Positions 53,438 to 62,361 of a stretch of 64,000 bases of DNA are shown here, in pieces (position 1 is the stretch's first letter; each line of letters starts with the position of its first letter). The position numbers and the translations under genes are program-made. The notes under the pieces are model-generated. The model ran no database searches. It saw nothing but the letters and a program-made list of their open reading frames with translations, and was not told the origin of the DNA. Location of the stretch: the NCBI GenBank assembly GCA_902812465.1, contig CADDZE010000014.1, positions 1 to 64,000 of the forward strand, read 5' to 3'. This DNA comes from Acidobacteriota bacterium (lineage in GTDB: Bacteria; Acidobacteriota; Terriglobia; UBA7540).

Positions 53438-55039
53438 ATGAACCAGCTCCCTCTCATCAGCGCCAGCGAGTCCTTTCGCCGGCATGAAATCCTCCTGACG
53501 GGCGGCAGTGGCTTCCTGGGCAAGGTCATTCTAGGGCTGCTGCTGGACCGCTTTCCCGACTTCCGGCATCTTCACTTTTTCGAGCGTCCGGCGCGAGGCA
53601 TGTCAGCCGAAGAGCGCTTCTATCGGGAAACGCTGGCGTCCCCGGCACTCTCGGCAATCGTCGAGCGGCTGGGGCAGGACCGGCTGCGCGATAAAGTCAC
53701 CGTCTGGTCCGCCGACCTAGCGCATGCTAACTGCGGTGTGGACCCTAACGGAGTTGAGAAACTGGCAGGACGCGTCAGCCTCATCATCAATTGCGCGGGC
53801 AAGGTTGACTTCTTTCCTCCCGTTGACGAGTCGTTCCGTTCGAACGTCGACGGGGTAGAGAACGTCTTAGGGCTGGCACGGTCACTGGGCGCCCGGCTGC
53901 TTCATGTCTCCACCTGCTACGTGCGGGGCGAGGCCGACGGCCTCGCCGAGGAGACCGAACCCGTCCTCGGCTTTTATCCGCACCGCCATGGTCCGGAGGA
54001 CCACAGCTTCCGTTACCGCGATGAAATCGCCTATTGCCGCGAGCGCATTCGTCACATCACTTCAGGGCACGGCTCGAACGGAACGACGCTTCCGTCCGAC
54101 GTCTCGCAGCGGCTCGTGGCTCTGGGGCGGCAGCGCGCCCGGCACTGGGGTTGGGTGAACACCTACACCTACGCGAAGAGCCTGGGGGAACAGATTGTGG
54201 CGGCGGCTGGGGCGGGACAGGACGGCGGACCTGCCTTGGAATACGCGATTGTCCGGCCGGCGATCGTTGAGAGCGCCCTGCGGTTTCCCTTCCCGGGTTG
54301 GATTGAAGGGGGGCGTACGGCGGCGCCCTTGGTGCTGATGGCGCTGGGCGGCTTGAAGGATTGGCCCGTACAGCGAGACATGCCTCTGGAGGTGGTCCCG
54401 GTTGACTTGGTTGCCGCCGCCATCCTCGTGGTGGCGGCTCTGCTCCTCGAGGGCCGGCATCAGCCCGTCTATCAACTGGCGACAGCGGACGTGAATCCAC
54501 TGGAAATGGAGCACCTTATCCACTTGCTGGATCGCGAGGCGCGGCGTCGAACTAGGGCCCGGCGTAACGGCCACCTCAGCAGAGCGCTGCTGGAGCGCCT
54601 GGCTGGTACTCATCCTGGTGCACGAGCCCGCTTTGTCTCCCCAGCCCAGGCGCGCGCCAAGCGCCGGCGCCTGCAACAAAGGCTTGGCCGCATCGAAAGC
54701 CTTCTGGCCAAGGCCCGCCGCGCATGGGAGCGGACCGGACTCCCCGGCGGCCAAGGCCTCGGCGCTTGGTCGGCTGCCGCTCGGGCGCTCAGCTTGCAAG
54801 CCCAGTTTCGGGAGCAGACTTTGGATACTTACCTTCCCTTTATTCTGTATCACCGCTATATCTTTGAGTCGGAAAACATCCGAAGCGCCTACGCTTCGAT
54901 GACCGAGGCCGACCGCCGTCGGTTGCCTTGGGATCCTGAATCCATCGACTGGGACTCGTATTGGATTCACAATCAGATCGAGGGTATCGAAAGGTGGATA
55001 CAGCCGGCGGCGGTTAAGGATTGGACGTTTAAGATCTGA
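53438..55039 (+). CDS. Fatty acyl-CoA/ACP reductase-like SDR protein
   Basis: A 533-residue extended short-chain dehydrogenase. NAD(P) binding is ILLTGGSGFLGKVILGLLLD. HLHFFERPARGMSAEERFYRE, INCAGKVDFFPPVDESF, LLHVSTCYVRGE and the active-site YxxxK in NTYTYAKSLGE match the fatty acyl reductase/thioester-reductase group. VRPAIVESALRFPFPGWIEG is also typical of FAR proteins. The C-terminal 150 residues (FREQTLDTYLPFILYHRYIF) resemble the FAR C-terminal helical domain. Such enzymes reduce acyl thioesters to aldehydes or alcohols. The gene leads a group that includes an acyl-activating fusion protein. Confidence 0.83.
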   Translation: MNQLPLISASESFRRHEILLTGGSGFLGKVILGLLLDRFPDFRHLHFFERPARGMSAEERFYRETLASPALSAIVERLGQDRLRDKVTVWSADLAHANCGVDPNGVEKLAGRVSLIINCAGKVDFFPPVDESFRSNVDGVENVLGLARSLGARLLHVSTCYVRGEADGLAEETEPVLGFYPHRHGPEDHSFRYRDEIAYCRERIRHITSGHGSNGTTLPSDVSQRLVALGRQRARHWGWVNTYTYAKSLGEQIVAAAGAGQDGGPALEYAIVRPAIVESALRFPFPGWIEGGRTAAPLVLMALGGLKDWPVQRDMPLEVVPVDLVAAAILVVAALLLEGRHQPVYQLATADVNPLEMEHLIHLLDREARRRTRARRNGHLSRALLERLAGTHPGARARFVSPAQARAKRRRLQQRLGRIESLLAKARRAWERTGLPGGQGLGAWSAAARALSLQAQFREQTLDTYLPFILYHRYIFESENIRSAYASMTEADRRRLPWDPESIDWDSYWIHNQIEGIERWIQPAAVKDWTFKI

Positions 55040-55229
55040 TGCTAGTACGCGAGCGGTGGATGATCGAAGCGTGGGCGTTGGCGGCGAGGCGAACTTGGGA
55101 GTCTGGGGCGCCGCCGGCCAAGGAACCAGACACGAGGAGCCAAGGTGAGGAATGTAAACTTTGTGCGCTTTGTAGTGATTGTGAATGAGCTGGTCCGCGC
55201 GCCAGTCCGAAGTAAGCAAAAGAGTGATT

Positions 55230-55261
55230 TTGACGAAACGAACCGGATATGTTGTTGAAAA
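55230..55261 (+). repeat. Dispersed 32-base repeat, copy C
   Basis: Starts TTGACGAAACGAACCGGATA and ends TTGTTGAAAA, one or two changes from copies A and B. It lies 49 bases before the start of the ACP/acyl-AMP ligase fusion gene and reads toward it. Its other-strand start TTTTCAACAACATA is identical to that of the repeat at 19280. Confidence 0.85.
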
Positions 55262-55309
55262 AGCGAGGCCGAACCGCTTAGTTTTGTCGTTCCGCGCCTT
55301 TCTTCGCCA

Positions 55310-58093
55310 ATGAGCTCCGCCGTCCAACCCGCTGTGGAGCCTGCCTCGCTGGAGGCGCAGTTCCTGGAGCTTGTCCGGGACCTGCTCCGCGAGCTAGGGT
55401 CGCACCGCGCTGCTGAAGCCTTGACCCTGCACTCGTCCTTTGAGCGCGACCTCGGACTCGGCAGCCTCGAGCGGGTCGAGCTGCTGGTGCGCACGGAGGT
55501 GCGCTTCCAGGTGCGCCTGCCGGACGAAATCGCCCAGCAAGCTGAGACGCCGGCGGAATGGCTGCGGGGGCTGCGCGAAGGCGGCCAAGCGCAGCAGGGC
55601 GCTCAACGGTACCGTATCGTGCAGCCGGCACGGCCTGCTCCTCCGGCCCCCGCCGGGGCGCGCAGTTGGGTGGACGTCCTGCGCCACCACGCCGAGGTGG
55701 AACCGGACCGGGTGCAGATTCACTTGCTGGAAGGAGACGGCGGCGAGGACATTACCTACAGCCAGCTTCTAACGCGCGCTTCCGAAGTGGCGGGTGGTCT
55801 CCTGGCACGCGGTTTACGCCGGGATGAGACGGTGGCCATTATGCTACCCACTTGCAGTGACTTCTTCTATTCCTTTTTCGGCGTCATGCTGGCGGGCGGC
55901 ATCGCCGTGCCGATTTATCCTCCTGCCCGGCCCGACCGGATCGAAGAGTATGTGCGGCGACAGATGTCGATTCTGCGCAATGCCGAGGTGCGATTCCTGA
56001 TCAGCTTCGCTGAGGTGCGTGCCGTTTCGCGCATCATGCGAGCGGGAATTCCGACGCTGAAGGATGTGACCACGGCCGGTGCCTTGCGCGAGCTGGGCGT
56101 CCAGGCCAGCGTGTCGCAGCGGCGCGGCCCCGCCAAGCCTTCGGAGACAGCGTTCATTCAATATACTTCCGGCAGTACCGGCGATCCCAAGGGCGTGGTG
56201 TTGAGCCATGCGAACGTGCTGGCCAACGTGCGGGGTATCGGCTGGGCCGTACAATTCCGGTCGACGGATGTGGTGGTGAGCTGGCTGCCGCTCTACCACG
56301 ATATGGGGCTGATCGGCTCGTGGCTCTTTAGCGTTTATTTCGCCGCGCCCATCACCATCCTGTCACCCTTGGCGTTCCTCAGCCGCCCGGAACGCTGGCT
56401 GTGGGCGCTCCACGACTCGCGTGGTACCCTGTGCCCAGCTCCCAACTTTGCCTACGAGCTTTGCGCGCGCAAGATTCGCGATGAGTCTCTGCAAGGCCTC
56501 GATTTAAGCGCCTGGCGCGTGGCTATTAACGCCGGGGAAGCGGTGCTGCCGGACACGCTCGCGCGTTTCGCGGAGCGCTTCCGCCCCTTCGGGTTCCGCC
56601 CTGAGAGCTACGTGCCCTGCTATGGGCTGGCAGAATCGTCCGTGGCGTTAACCTTTCCTCCTATCAACCGCCCACCGCTCATCGATCGTATTCGCCGCGA
56701 CGAGTTCGAACGGGAAGGCCGCGCCGTCCCGGCCGCGCCGGACGAACCGAACGTCCTGCGCTTTGTAGCCAACGGCACACCCCTCCCCGGCCACGAAGTC
56801 CGCCTTCTGGACGAGGACGGCCACCCGGTAGGCGAGCGCGTGCAAGGCCGCATCTTCTTCCGCGGGCTCTCGAAGACCGCCGGCTACTACCGCAATCTGC
56901 CAGCCACCGCCGCTGTCACCACGGAAGATGGCTGGATGGATACCGGCGACCTAGGCTATTGGGCAGAGGGCGAACTGTTTGTTACCGGCCGGCGCAAGGA
57001 CTGCATCATCAAGTCAGGGCGCAACATTATTCCGCAGGAGGTGGAGGCGGCGGCAGGAGAGGCGCAGGGCGTGCGCCGGGGATGTATTGCTGCCTTCGGC
57101 ACTGTCGATCCTGAGACCGGCACGGAGCGCCTGGTGGTGGTGGCGGAGACACGCGCCACCGATTCCAGCGAACGCCGGCGCATAGAAGCTGACATCGTGC
57201 AGCGCATCGACGCTGTGCTTGGCATTCCGCCCGACCGTGTCGAGTTGGTGCCGCCGCAAAGCATCCCTAAGACCAGCAGCGGCAAGATCCGCCGCAGTGA
57301 AGTGCGTTCGCTCTATGAGCGGGGGAAACTGGAAGCGCGTACCCGTCCGCCTTGGGTGCAAGTGACGCGCCTGTGGGCCCGTCACTTTCGCTCCTGGGTG
57401 AAGCTGGGCGCCAAGACCTGGGCCAGCCGGCTGCGTCATCTCGGCCTCTCGGCGATGTCCCTGGTAATTGCCGGGTTTTGCGGTGTGATGGCGCGCCTCG
57501 TTCCGGGGCGGGAAGGTTCCGCCCGGTGGGCTCGGGCGGGAGCGCGCTGGCTTCTGCGCCTGCAGGGTTGGCAGGTGACGATGCGGACTGCCAATCCGGT
57601 GGGTGGGAGGAGGCAAGCGGTGTTCTTCGCCAACCGCAGCCACCGGCTGGATCCGGTGCTGCTGGTGGCCGTTCTACCTTCGCCGGTCTTGCTGGCCGAC
57701 GGCTTTGCCGTCAACGCCGCAGGAGTCCGCACCCGTTTCTTGCTGCGTCCCTTACTGGTCAGGCCTGCGGCACAGGCGCAGTCCCCGCCAGGCGGGACCC
57801 TGCGTGAGCGTATCCGCGCCGCCCTGGGACGCGGCTGCTCGGTGGTGGTGACGTCAGAGGCGCCGGCCGGTACGCCGCCCGAGTTGAGCCGCTTCCGCCT
57901 GGATGCGTTGCATGCGGCCATCTCGACCTCGAGCCCCATGATTCCGCTGCGAATCGAGGCCACGTCCGCAAGCCGTTTCATCGTTGCTGTGGGCGACCCG
58001 ATCGAGCCCGTGAAGTGCGGCCAGGTCCCGGTGACCGAGCTGCGCGAGCGGCTGCGCCGCTCTATTGCCGGCTTAGGGAACGGGCGCCCATGA
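55310..58093 (+). CDS. ACP-acyl-AMP ligase-acyltransferase-like fusion protein
   Basis: A 927-residue protein with three parts. Residues 15-90 form an acyl carrier domain with DLGLGSLERVELL, Ser52 being the phosphopantetheine site. Residues about 110-690 form an acyl-AMP ligase: QYTSGSTGDPKGVVLSHANV (P loop), SWLPLYHDMGLIGSWLFSVY, YGLAESSVALTF, MDTGDLGYWAEGELF and GRRKDCIIKSGRNIIPQEVE, closest to fatty acyl-AMP ligases. After a hydrophobic stretch near residue 710, residues 740-925 look like a PlsC-type acyltransferase, but the HxxxxD motif reads NRSHRLDP, with Arg at the catalytic His position. The protein may activate a fatty acid and load its own carrier. Its end overlaps plsY. Confidence 0.87.
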   Translation: MSSAVQPAVEPASLEAQFLELVRDLLRELGSHRAAEALTLHSSFERDLGLGSLERVELLVRTEVRFQVRLPDEIAQQAETPAEWLRGLREGGQAQQGAQRYRIVQPARPAPPAPAGARSWVDVLRHHAEVEPDRVQIHLLEGDGGEDITYSQLLTRASEVAGGLLARGLRRDETVAIMLPTCSDFFYSFFGVMLAGGIAVPIYPPARPDRIEEYVRRQMSILRNAEVRFLISFAEVRAVSRIMRAGIPTLKDVTTAGALRELGVQASVSQRRGPAKPSETAFIQYTSGSTGDPKGVVLSHANVLANVRGIGWAVQFRSTDVVVSWLPLYHDMGLIGSWLFSVYFAAPITILSPLAFLSRPERWLWALHDSRGTLCPAPNFAYELCARKIRDESLQGLDLSAWRVAINAGEAVLPDTLARFAERFRPFGFRPESYVPCYGLAESSVALTFPPINRPPLIDRIRRDEFEREGRAVPAAPDEPNVLRFVANGTPLPGHEVRLLDEDGHPVGERVQGRIFFRGLSKTAGYYRNLPATAAVTTEDGWMDTGDLGYWAEGELFVTGRRKDCIIKSGRNIIPQEVEAAAGEAQGVRRGCIAAFGTVDPETGTERLVVVAETRATDSSERRRIEADIVQRIDAVLGIPPDRVELVPPQSIPKTSSGKIRRSEVRSLYERGKLEARTRPPWVQVTRLWARHFRSWVKLGAKTWASRLRHLGLSAMSLVIAGFCGVMARLVPGREGSARWARAGARWLLRLQGWQVTMRTANPVGGRRQAVFFANRSHRLDPVLLVAVLPSPVLLADGFAVNAAGVRTRFLLRPLLVRPAAQAQSPPGGTLRERIRAALGRGCSVVVTSEAPAGTPPELSRFRLDALHAAISTSSPMIPLRIEATSASRFIVAVGDPIEPVKCGQVPVTELRERLRRSIAGLGNGRP

Positions 58094-58728
58094 CCCAAGC
58101 TACCATGATGCCCTTGCTGTTGCGCTGCCTGGTCTGTTTTGTGGCTGGCTCCATTCCCTTCTCAGTCCTGGCAATGGCGGGATCGGGCATCGACATCCGC
58201 CAGGTGGGCTCAGGCAATCCCGGCTTCAATAATGTCCTGCGCGTGAGCAAGCGGCGCGCAGTGGTAGCTTTAGCTGGCGACCTCGGCAAAGGGATTCTCG
58301 CGCTTTGGCTGGTGCGAGACCGTTTCCCAGTGCCCTGGCCTCCTTTCGGCGATGTCGTCGCCTTGGGCTGGATTTATGCCTTCGCCGCCATACTCGGGCA
58401 CTGCTACTCACCCTTCCTCCGCTTCAGGGGCGGCAAGGGCATTGCCACCTCAGGGGGAGCCATGCTGGTGCTCCACCCGCTCTGGGCAGTTGTGGCTCTG
58501 GTCTATTTTGCGGCAGCGCGCATCACCCTGGGTAAGCTCCGCTGGCCGGAGGCAGGGGCGCTGGCTTCGCTGAGCACCTGGGTGCTGTTCACGCTGTTCA
58601 TGGCGGGCTTCCTCGGCCGCGAGGACGCCCTCTTTGCCGCCCTGCTCACGGTCTTCCTGGCCTGGCGCCACAAGAAGAACGTGCAGAATCTGCTGCGAGC
58701 ATGGCAGGGTGGAGTCGTCGGGTCGTAG
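58090..58728 (+). CDS. plsY: Glycerol-3-phosphate acyltransferase PlsY
   Basis: A 212-residue membrane enzyme that transfers acyl from acyl-phosphate to glycerol-3-phosphate. Family motifs: AGSIPFSVLA, QVGSGNPGFNNVLRV (usually GSGNxGATN) and GHCYSPFLRFRGGKGIATSGG. Seven or so membrane segments are predicted. The ATG at 58090 overlaps the TGA of the upstream fusion gene (ATGA), which strongly suggests coupled translation. The variant GFNN in place of GATN is unusual and may reflect a special acyl donor or acceptor. A housekeeping plsY elsewhere in the genome is possible. Confidence 0.9.
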   Translation: MTQATMMPLLLRCLVCFVAGSIPFSVLAMAGSGIDIRQVGSGNPGFNNVLRVSKRRAVVALAGDLGKGILALWLVRDRFPVPWPPFGDVVALGWIYAFAAILGHCYSPFLRFRGGKGIATSGGAMLVLHPLWAVVALVYFAAARITLGKLRWPEAGALASLSTWVLFTLFMAGFLGREDALFAALLTVFLAWRHKKNVQNLLRAWQGGVVGS

Positions 58729-58864
58729 CGCCGGCGGTGGCTATTTCTGATCCTTGAGTTGGGCTTTCGTGAGCTCCGCAGCGAACCGCACGCGCCAAGC
58801 CCAGCAGGCCAGCGCTGCCAGTGCTACCTAGCCGGTAGGGCGCCAGCCACGGATCACGGTCTTC

Positions 58865-59566
58865 ATGGTCGCGTTCTATGACTTCGATGGTACGCTCGCC
58901 CACAGCGATGTGGTGCGCCGCTACGCTTTCTACGCGAGGAATCACCCCTCGCGGACGCAAGCGGCGTGGCGATGCCTGAAGCTGGCCCTCAGCGTGCCGA
59001 TACTGATCGGCTTGGACTTTTATTCGCGCCGCCTTTTCAACGAGATCTTCTACCGTGAATATCGCGGCATGAGGGAGAGCTGGCTGCGCGAGCTCGAGCA
59101 GCCTGTTTTCGAGCGCGTAATCCTCCCCGCGATCTATCCGGGCGCTGAAGCGTTGCTGGAGGCTGATCGGCGCGCGGGGTGCCTCTTGGTACTGGTAAGC
59201 GGTGAGCTCGATTTTGCGCTGCAACCCGTCGTTCGGCACTTTGGCTTTGACGCGCTGATCTCTAACAGGCTGGTCTACCGCGATGGCGTGGCGACGGGAG
59301 AAGTAGTGCAACCCATCCTGGCCGGCGCCGAAAAGGTTGAGGCCATGAAGCGTTTCTGCCACGACCGTGGCCTCGAGCTGGGCTCCGCCAAAGCGTATTC
59401 GGACAGCTTTTCCGACGTGCCTATGCTGGAAGCGGTGGGCCATCCCGCCGCCGTCCACCCTGACCAGCGGCTGCGGCGTGTGGCCGAAGCGCGGGGCTGG
59501 CCGATCCTGGACCTCAGGCGTCGCCAGGCGCCAGCAGAACCCAAGGTGGTAGTCAAAGGAGGCTGA
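58865..59566 (+). CDS. HAD-IB family phosphatase (SerB-like)
   Basis: A 233-residue haloacid dehalogenase-type phosphatase. Motif I is FYDFDGTLAHSD with the nucleophile Asp, motif II LVLVSGE, and motif III/IV AKAYSDSFSDVPMLEAVG. The cap region (ARNHPSRTQAAWRCLKLALS) is that of HAD-IB proteins, which include phosphoserine phosphatase-like and lipid-linked phosphatases, some fused to acyltransferases. In this place, between plsY and a LarA-like gene, dephosphorylation of a glycerolipid intermediate is plausible. It overlaps nothing but is followed after one base by the next gene. Confidence 0.87.
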   Translation: MVAFYDFDGTLAHSDVVRRYAFYARNHPSRTQAAWRCLKLALSVPILIGLDFYSRRLFNEIFYREYRGMRESWLRELEQPVFERVILPAIYPGAEALLEADRRAGCLLVLVSGELDFALQPVVRHFGFDALISNRLVYRDGVATGEVVQPILAGAEKVEAMKRFCHDRGLELGSAKAYSDSFSDVPMLEAVGHPAAVHPDQRLRRVAEARGWPILDLRRRQAPAEPKVVVKGG

Positions 59567-59567
59567 C

Positions 59568-61262
59568 GTGGCTGGATCCGCCTACCATGGAGAACCCTCC
59601 TCAAGCCACCCGCCTGACCTCGGTGATCCGAAGCCTAACGCCGTCGGCAGAAGAGCCCACGTTTCCTACGAAGGCTGTGTCGTCCACTTGGAGGCCAAAT
59701 CTGCGCCGCGGCTGATGTGGTTTGGTGAGGATTTGATCTCGGTGAAGTTCCCTGCCGGAACCCGGGTGCTCTATCCCAACCCAACCATTCCGGGGCTTCC
59801 GAATTTTGAAGCGGCGATTCGTTATGCCCTCGCCCATCCCGAGGAGATGGAGCCGCTGGAGGCCTTGCTGCGGCCGGGTATGCGCGTGACGATCGCGATG
59901 GACGACGTCTCCCTGCCCCTACCCAAGATGGCGCGGCCGGACGTGCGCGAGTCCGTTCTCTCCGTGATCCTGCCCATGCTGGCGGCCCACGGCGTCGAAG
60001 ACGTCCACATCATTATCGCCACCTCGTTTCACCGCCGCATGCGTGAGCAGGAGATTCGCCGCGCGGTAGGGCCGCGGATCTTCCGCGCGTTCTATCCCTC
60101 GCGCCTTTACAACCATGATGGTGAAGCGCCTGGCGGCATCGTCGAGCTGGGCGTCACCGAGCATGGCGAGCGCGTCCGGATCAACCGGCGTGCGGCCGAA
60201 TCCGACCTGCTGATCTATGTCAATATCAACCTGGTGCCCATGGACGGCGGCAGCAAGTCCGTAGGGGTGGGGCTTTGCGATTACCTCACGCTGCAGGCAC
60301 ACCACACACCCCAGACGATCCTCGGTTGCGATTCCTACTTCGACCATACCCGCTCCGCCATGAACCGGTCTTGCGACCGCATCGGCCGGATCATCAACCA
60401 GCACCTCAAGGTCTTTCACATCGAGACGGTGCTCAACAACCGCATGTTTGACCCGCGGATGAGTTTTTTTATCAAGAATGAGGACCGCTATAACGCCTAC
60501 GATCGAGCGCTGTTTGCCAGCACGTGCATTGCCCTGGCCAGGCTCAGCCGTCCGGCCAAACGCAAGATCCTGTTCAGCATTCCCGCGCCTTATCAGCCCA
60601 TCGCCGTGCACGCCGGCGCCACGCTGCCGGTCCACGAGAAGACCCTGGCCTACTGCTACGCACAGTACTGCACGCCACTGGAGGGGCAGTCGGATGTGGT
60701 AGTGCATGGGATTCCGTTCATTTCACCCTATAATGTCAACTCCATTCTGAATCCTCTGTTAGTGCAGGTCATGGCGCTCGGGTATTTCCACAACATGTAT
60801 CGCGGCATGCCAGTGGTGAAAAAGGGGGGCGTGCTTATCATCACCCATCCGCTTTACGACGAGTTCGATCCGCAGGTTCACCCCTCCTACATCGAGTTCT
60901 TCCACCGTATTCTGCCGGAGACGCGCGATTCGTTCGTCCTGCAGCAGAAATACGAGGAGGAGTTCGCGCGCAGCCCGGAATACATCCGCCTCTACCGCCA
61001 TGGGTACGCCTACCATGGCGTCCATCCCTTCTACATGTGGTACTGGGGCGAGAACGGGCGCGCCCACGTCGGCAAAGTGATCTGTGTGGGTGCGGAGTCG
61101 AAGCGCGCTGCCGACATCATGGGCTGGGAGACGGCGTCGCGCATGGAGGAAGCGCTCGAAATGGCCGAGTCATTTGTCGGACACAAGCCTGGTATCACGT
61201 TGATGCACTTCGCACCGATTCTCATGGCGGATGTAACGGCGTCTCCCGGGTCGGCGAAATGA
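59568..61262 (+). CDS. LarA-like (DUF2088) lactate-racemase-domain protein
   Basis: A 564-residue protein of the LarA superfamily. Visible marks are VTIAMDDVSLPLPKM, IATSFHRRMREQEIRRAVG (His-Arg site) and PMDGGSKSVGVGLCDY, where the Lys fits the residue that holds the nickel-pincer cofactor in LarA. It is longer than LarA (about 420). The GTG at 59568 has a perfect AAAGGAGG and is one base after the previous stop. No larB, larC or larE genes for the cofactor are in the window. Such LarA-like proteins catalyse racemisation or epimerisation of 2-hydroxy acids or sugars; here the substrate is unknown. Confidence 0.82.
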   Translation: MAGSAYHGEPSSSHPPDLGDPKPNAVGRRAHVSYEGCVVHLEAKSAPRLMWFGEDLISVKFPAGTRVLYPNPTIPGLPNFEAAIRYALAHPEEMEPLEALLRPGMRVTIAMDDVSLPLPKMARPDVRESVLSVILPMLAAHGVEDVHIIIATSFHRRMREQEIRRAVGPRIFRAFYPSRLYNHDGEAPGGIVELGVTEHGERVRINRRAAESDLLIYVNINLVPMDGGSKSVGVGLCDYLTLQAHHTPQTILGCDSYFDHTRSAMNRSCDRIGRIINQHLKVFHIETVLNNRMFDPRMSFFIKNEDRYNAYDRALFASTCIALARLSRPAKRKILFSIPAPYQPIAVHAGATLPVHEKTLAYCYAQYCTPLEGQSDVVVHGIPFISPYNVNSILNPLLVQVMALGYFHNMYRGMPVVKKGGVLIITHPLYDEFDPQVHPSYIEFFHRILPETRDSFVLQQKYEEEFARSPEYIRLYRHGYAYHGVHPFYMWYWGENGRAHVGKVICVGAESKRAADIMGWETASRMEEALEMAESFVGHKPGITLMHFAPILMADVTASPGSAK

Positions 61263-61290
61263 CCGTGTCGCACGCTGGGTGCAGTTTCGG

Positions 61291-62361
61291 ATGAAGGTCG
61301 TCCTCGTCACTGGCGCCACCGGCTTTCTGGGCAAGCACCTGGTCGAGCAGCTTCGATTGTCGGGGAGTGCGGAGCCTGGCGCCGGGGATCAGCGAGTGCG
61401 GGTGCTGTGCCGCAGATCATCGCTGTGGAGCGGCCATCCGGAGATGGAAGTGGTCCGGGGCGACGTGACCTCGCGCACCGAGGTAATGCGCGCCGCGGAG
61501 GGTGCGGACGAAATCTATCACCTGGCCGGCATCGTCTCGCGGAATCCTCGCGACGCCGAGCTGCTTTACCAGACGCACATCGAAGGTACGCGCAACGTTT
61601 GCGAAGCGGCGCTCAAGCACGGAGTGCGTAAGGTCGTGCACGTTTCCTCTTCGGGCACTATCGCGGTTAGCCGGCAGCCGGAGGTGCGGGATGAAACGGC
61701 AGGCTACACCAACGAGTTAGTGGGCGAGTGGCCGTACTACCTCAGCAAGATCTTCGCCGAGAAGCTGGCTCTCAGCTATTTCGCACACTACCAGCTCCCC
61801 ATCGTCGTGGTGAATCCGAGCCTCCTGCTTGGACCTGGCGACGATCGTGGTTCCTCCACGGGTGACGTCCGGGATTTTCTGGAGGGGCGGATTCTGGCCG
61901 TACCCGGTGGCGGATTGAACTTTGCCGATGTTCGCGACGCCGCTGCCGGTGCCGTCGCCGCCATGCGCTGCGGTGTCCCTGGCCAGCGATACCTCCTCGG
62001 CGGGGTCAACTGGACCTTCCGGGAGTTCATCGACGCTCTGGCGCGAATCGCCGGCCTTCGTCCACCCCGCTTTCAACCATCGCTGCGTCTTGCCCTGGTT
62101 ACCGCGCGCTGGTTGCGGTGCCTCCTGCCGTCATTGGCTCGCTCCTTCGTGCTGGATGAGGTTTCCATCCGAATGTCCGCCCTCTTTTGGTTTTGCGACT
62201 CAACGAAAGCGCGTGCCCAGCTTGGGTTTACCGCGCGACATCCTTACGAGACGCTACAAGCTACCGTGGAGGATCTGCGGCGACGGAAGCGGAGCGTCGG
62301 ACAGGAGGGTCAAACGCGCGATCCAATCGCCGAGGGCTCAGGCAGCACCGACTTGTCATAA
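61291..62361 (+). CDS. NAD(P)-dependent epimerase/3-beta-HSD-like reductase
   Basis: A 356-residue extended SDR. The Rossmann start is VVLVTGATGFLGKHLVEQL, followed by DEIYHLAGIVSRNPRDAELL, VHVSSSGTIAVS and the active-site YYLSKIFAEKLAL. Its closest look is to 3-beta-hydroxysteroid dehydrogenase/dihydroflavonol reductase-type proteins, which often occur with lipid and hopanoid genes. The ATG at 61291 begins the fold; a GTG at 61279 would add four residues. Its last 52 bases overlap the convergent gltB end. Substrate unknown. Confidence 0.86.
   Translation: MKVVLVTGATGFLGKHLVEQLRLSGSAEPGAGDQRVRVLCRRSSLWSGHPEMEVVRGDVTSRTEVMRAAEGADEIYHLAGIVSRNPRDAELLYQTHIEGTRNVCEAALKHGVRKVVHVSSSGTIAVSRQPEVRDETAGYTNELVGEWPYYLSKIFAEKLALSYFAHYQLPIVVVNPSLLLGPGDDRGSSTGDVRDFLEGRILAVPGGGLNFADVRDAAAGAVAAMRCGVPGQRYLLGGVNWTFREFIDALARIAGLRPPRFQPSLRLALVTARWLRCLLPSLARSFVLDEVSIRMSALFWFCDSTKARAQLGFTARHPYETLQATVEDLRRRKRSVGQEGQTRDPIAEGSGSTDLS

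Noticed and set aside
54062-55327. Minus-strand frame of 421 codons opposite the acyl reductase-like gene
   Set aside because: Antisense shadow; it also runs through a dispersed repeat, so its apparent length is accidental.
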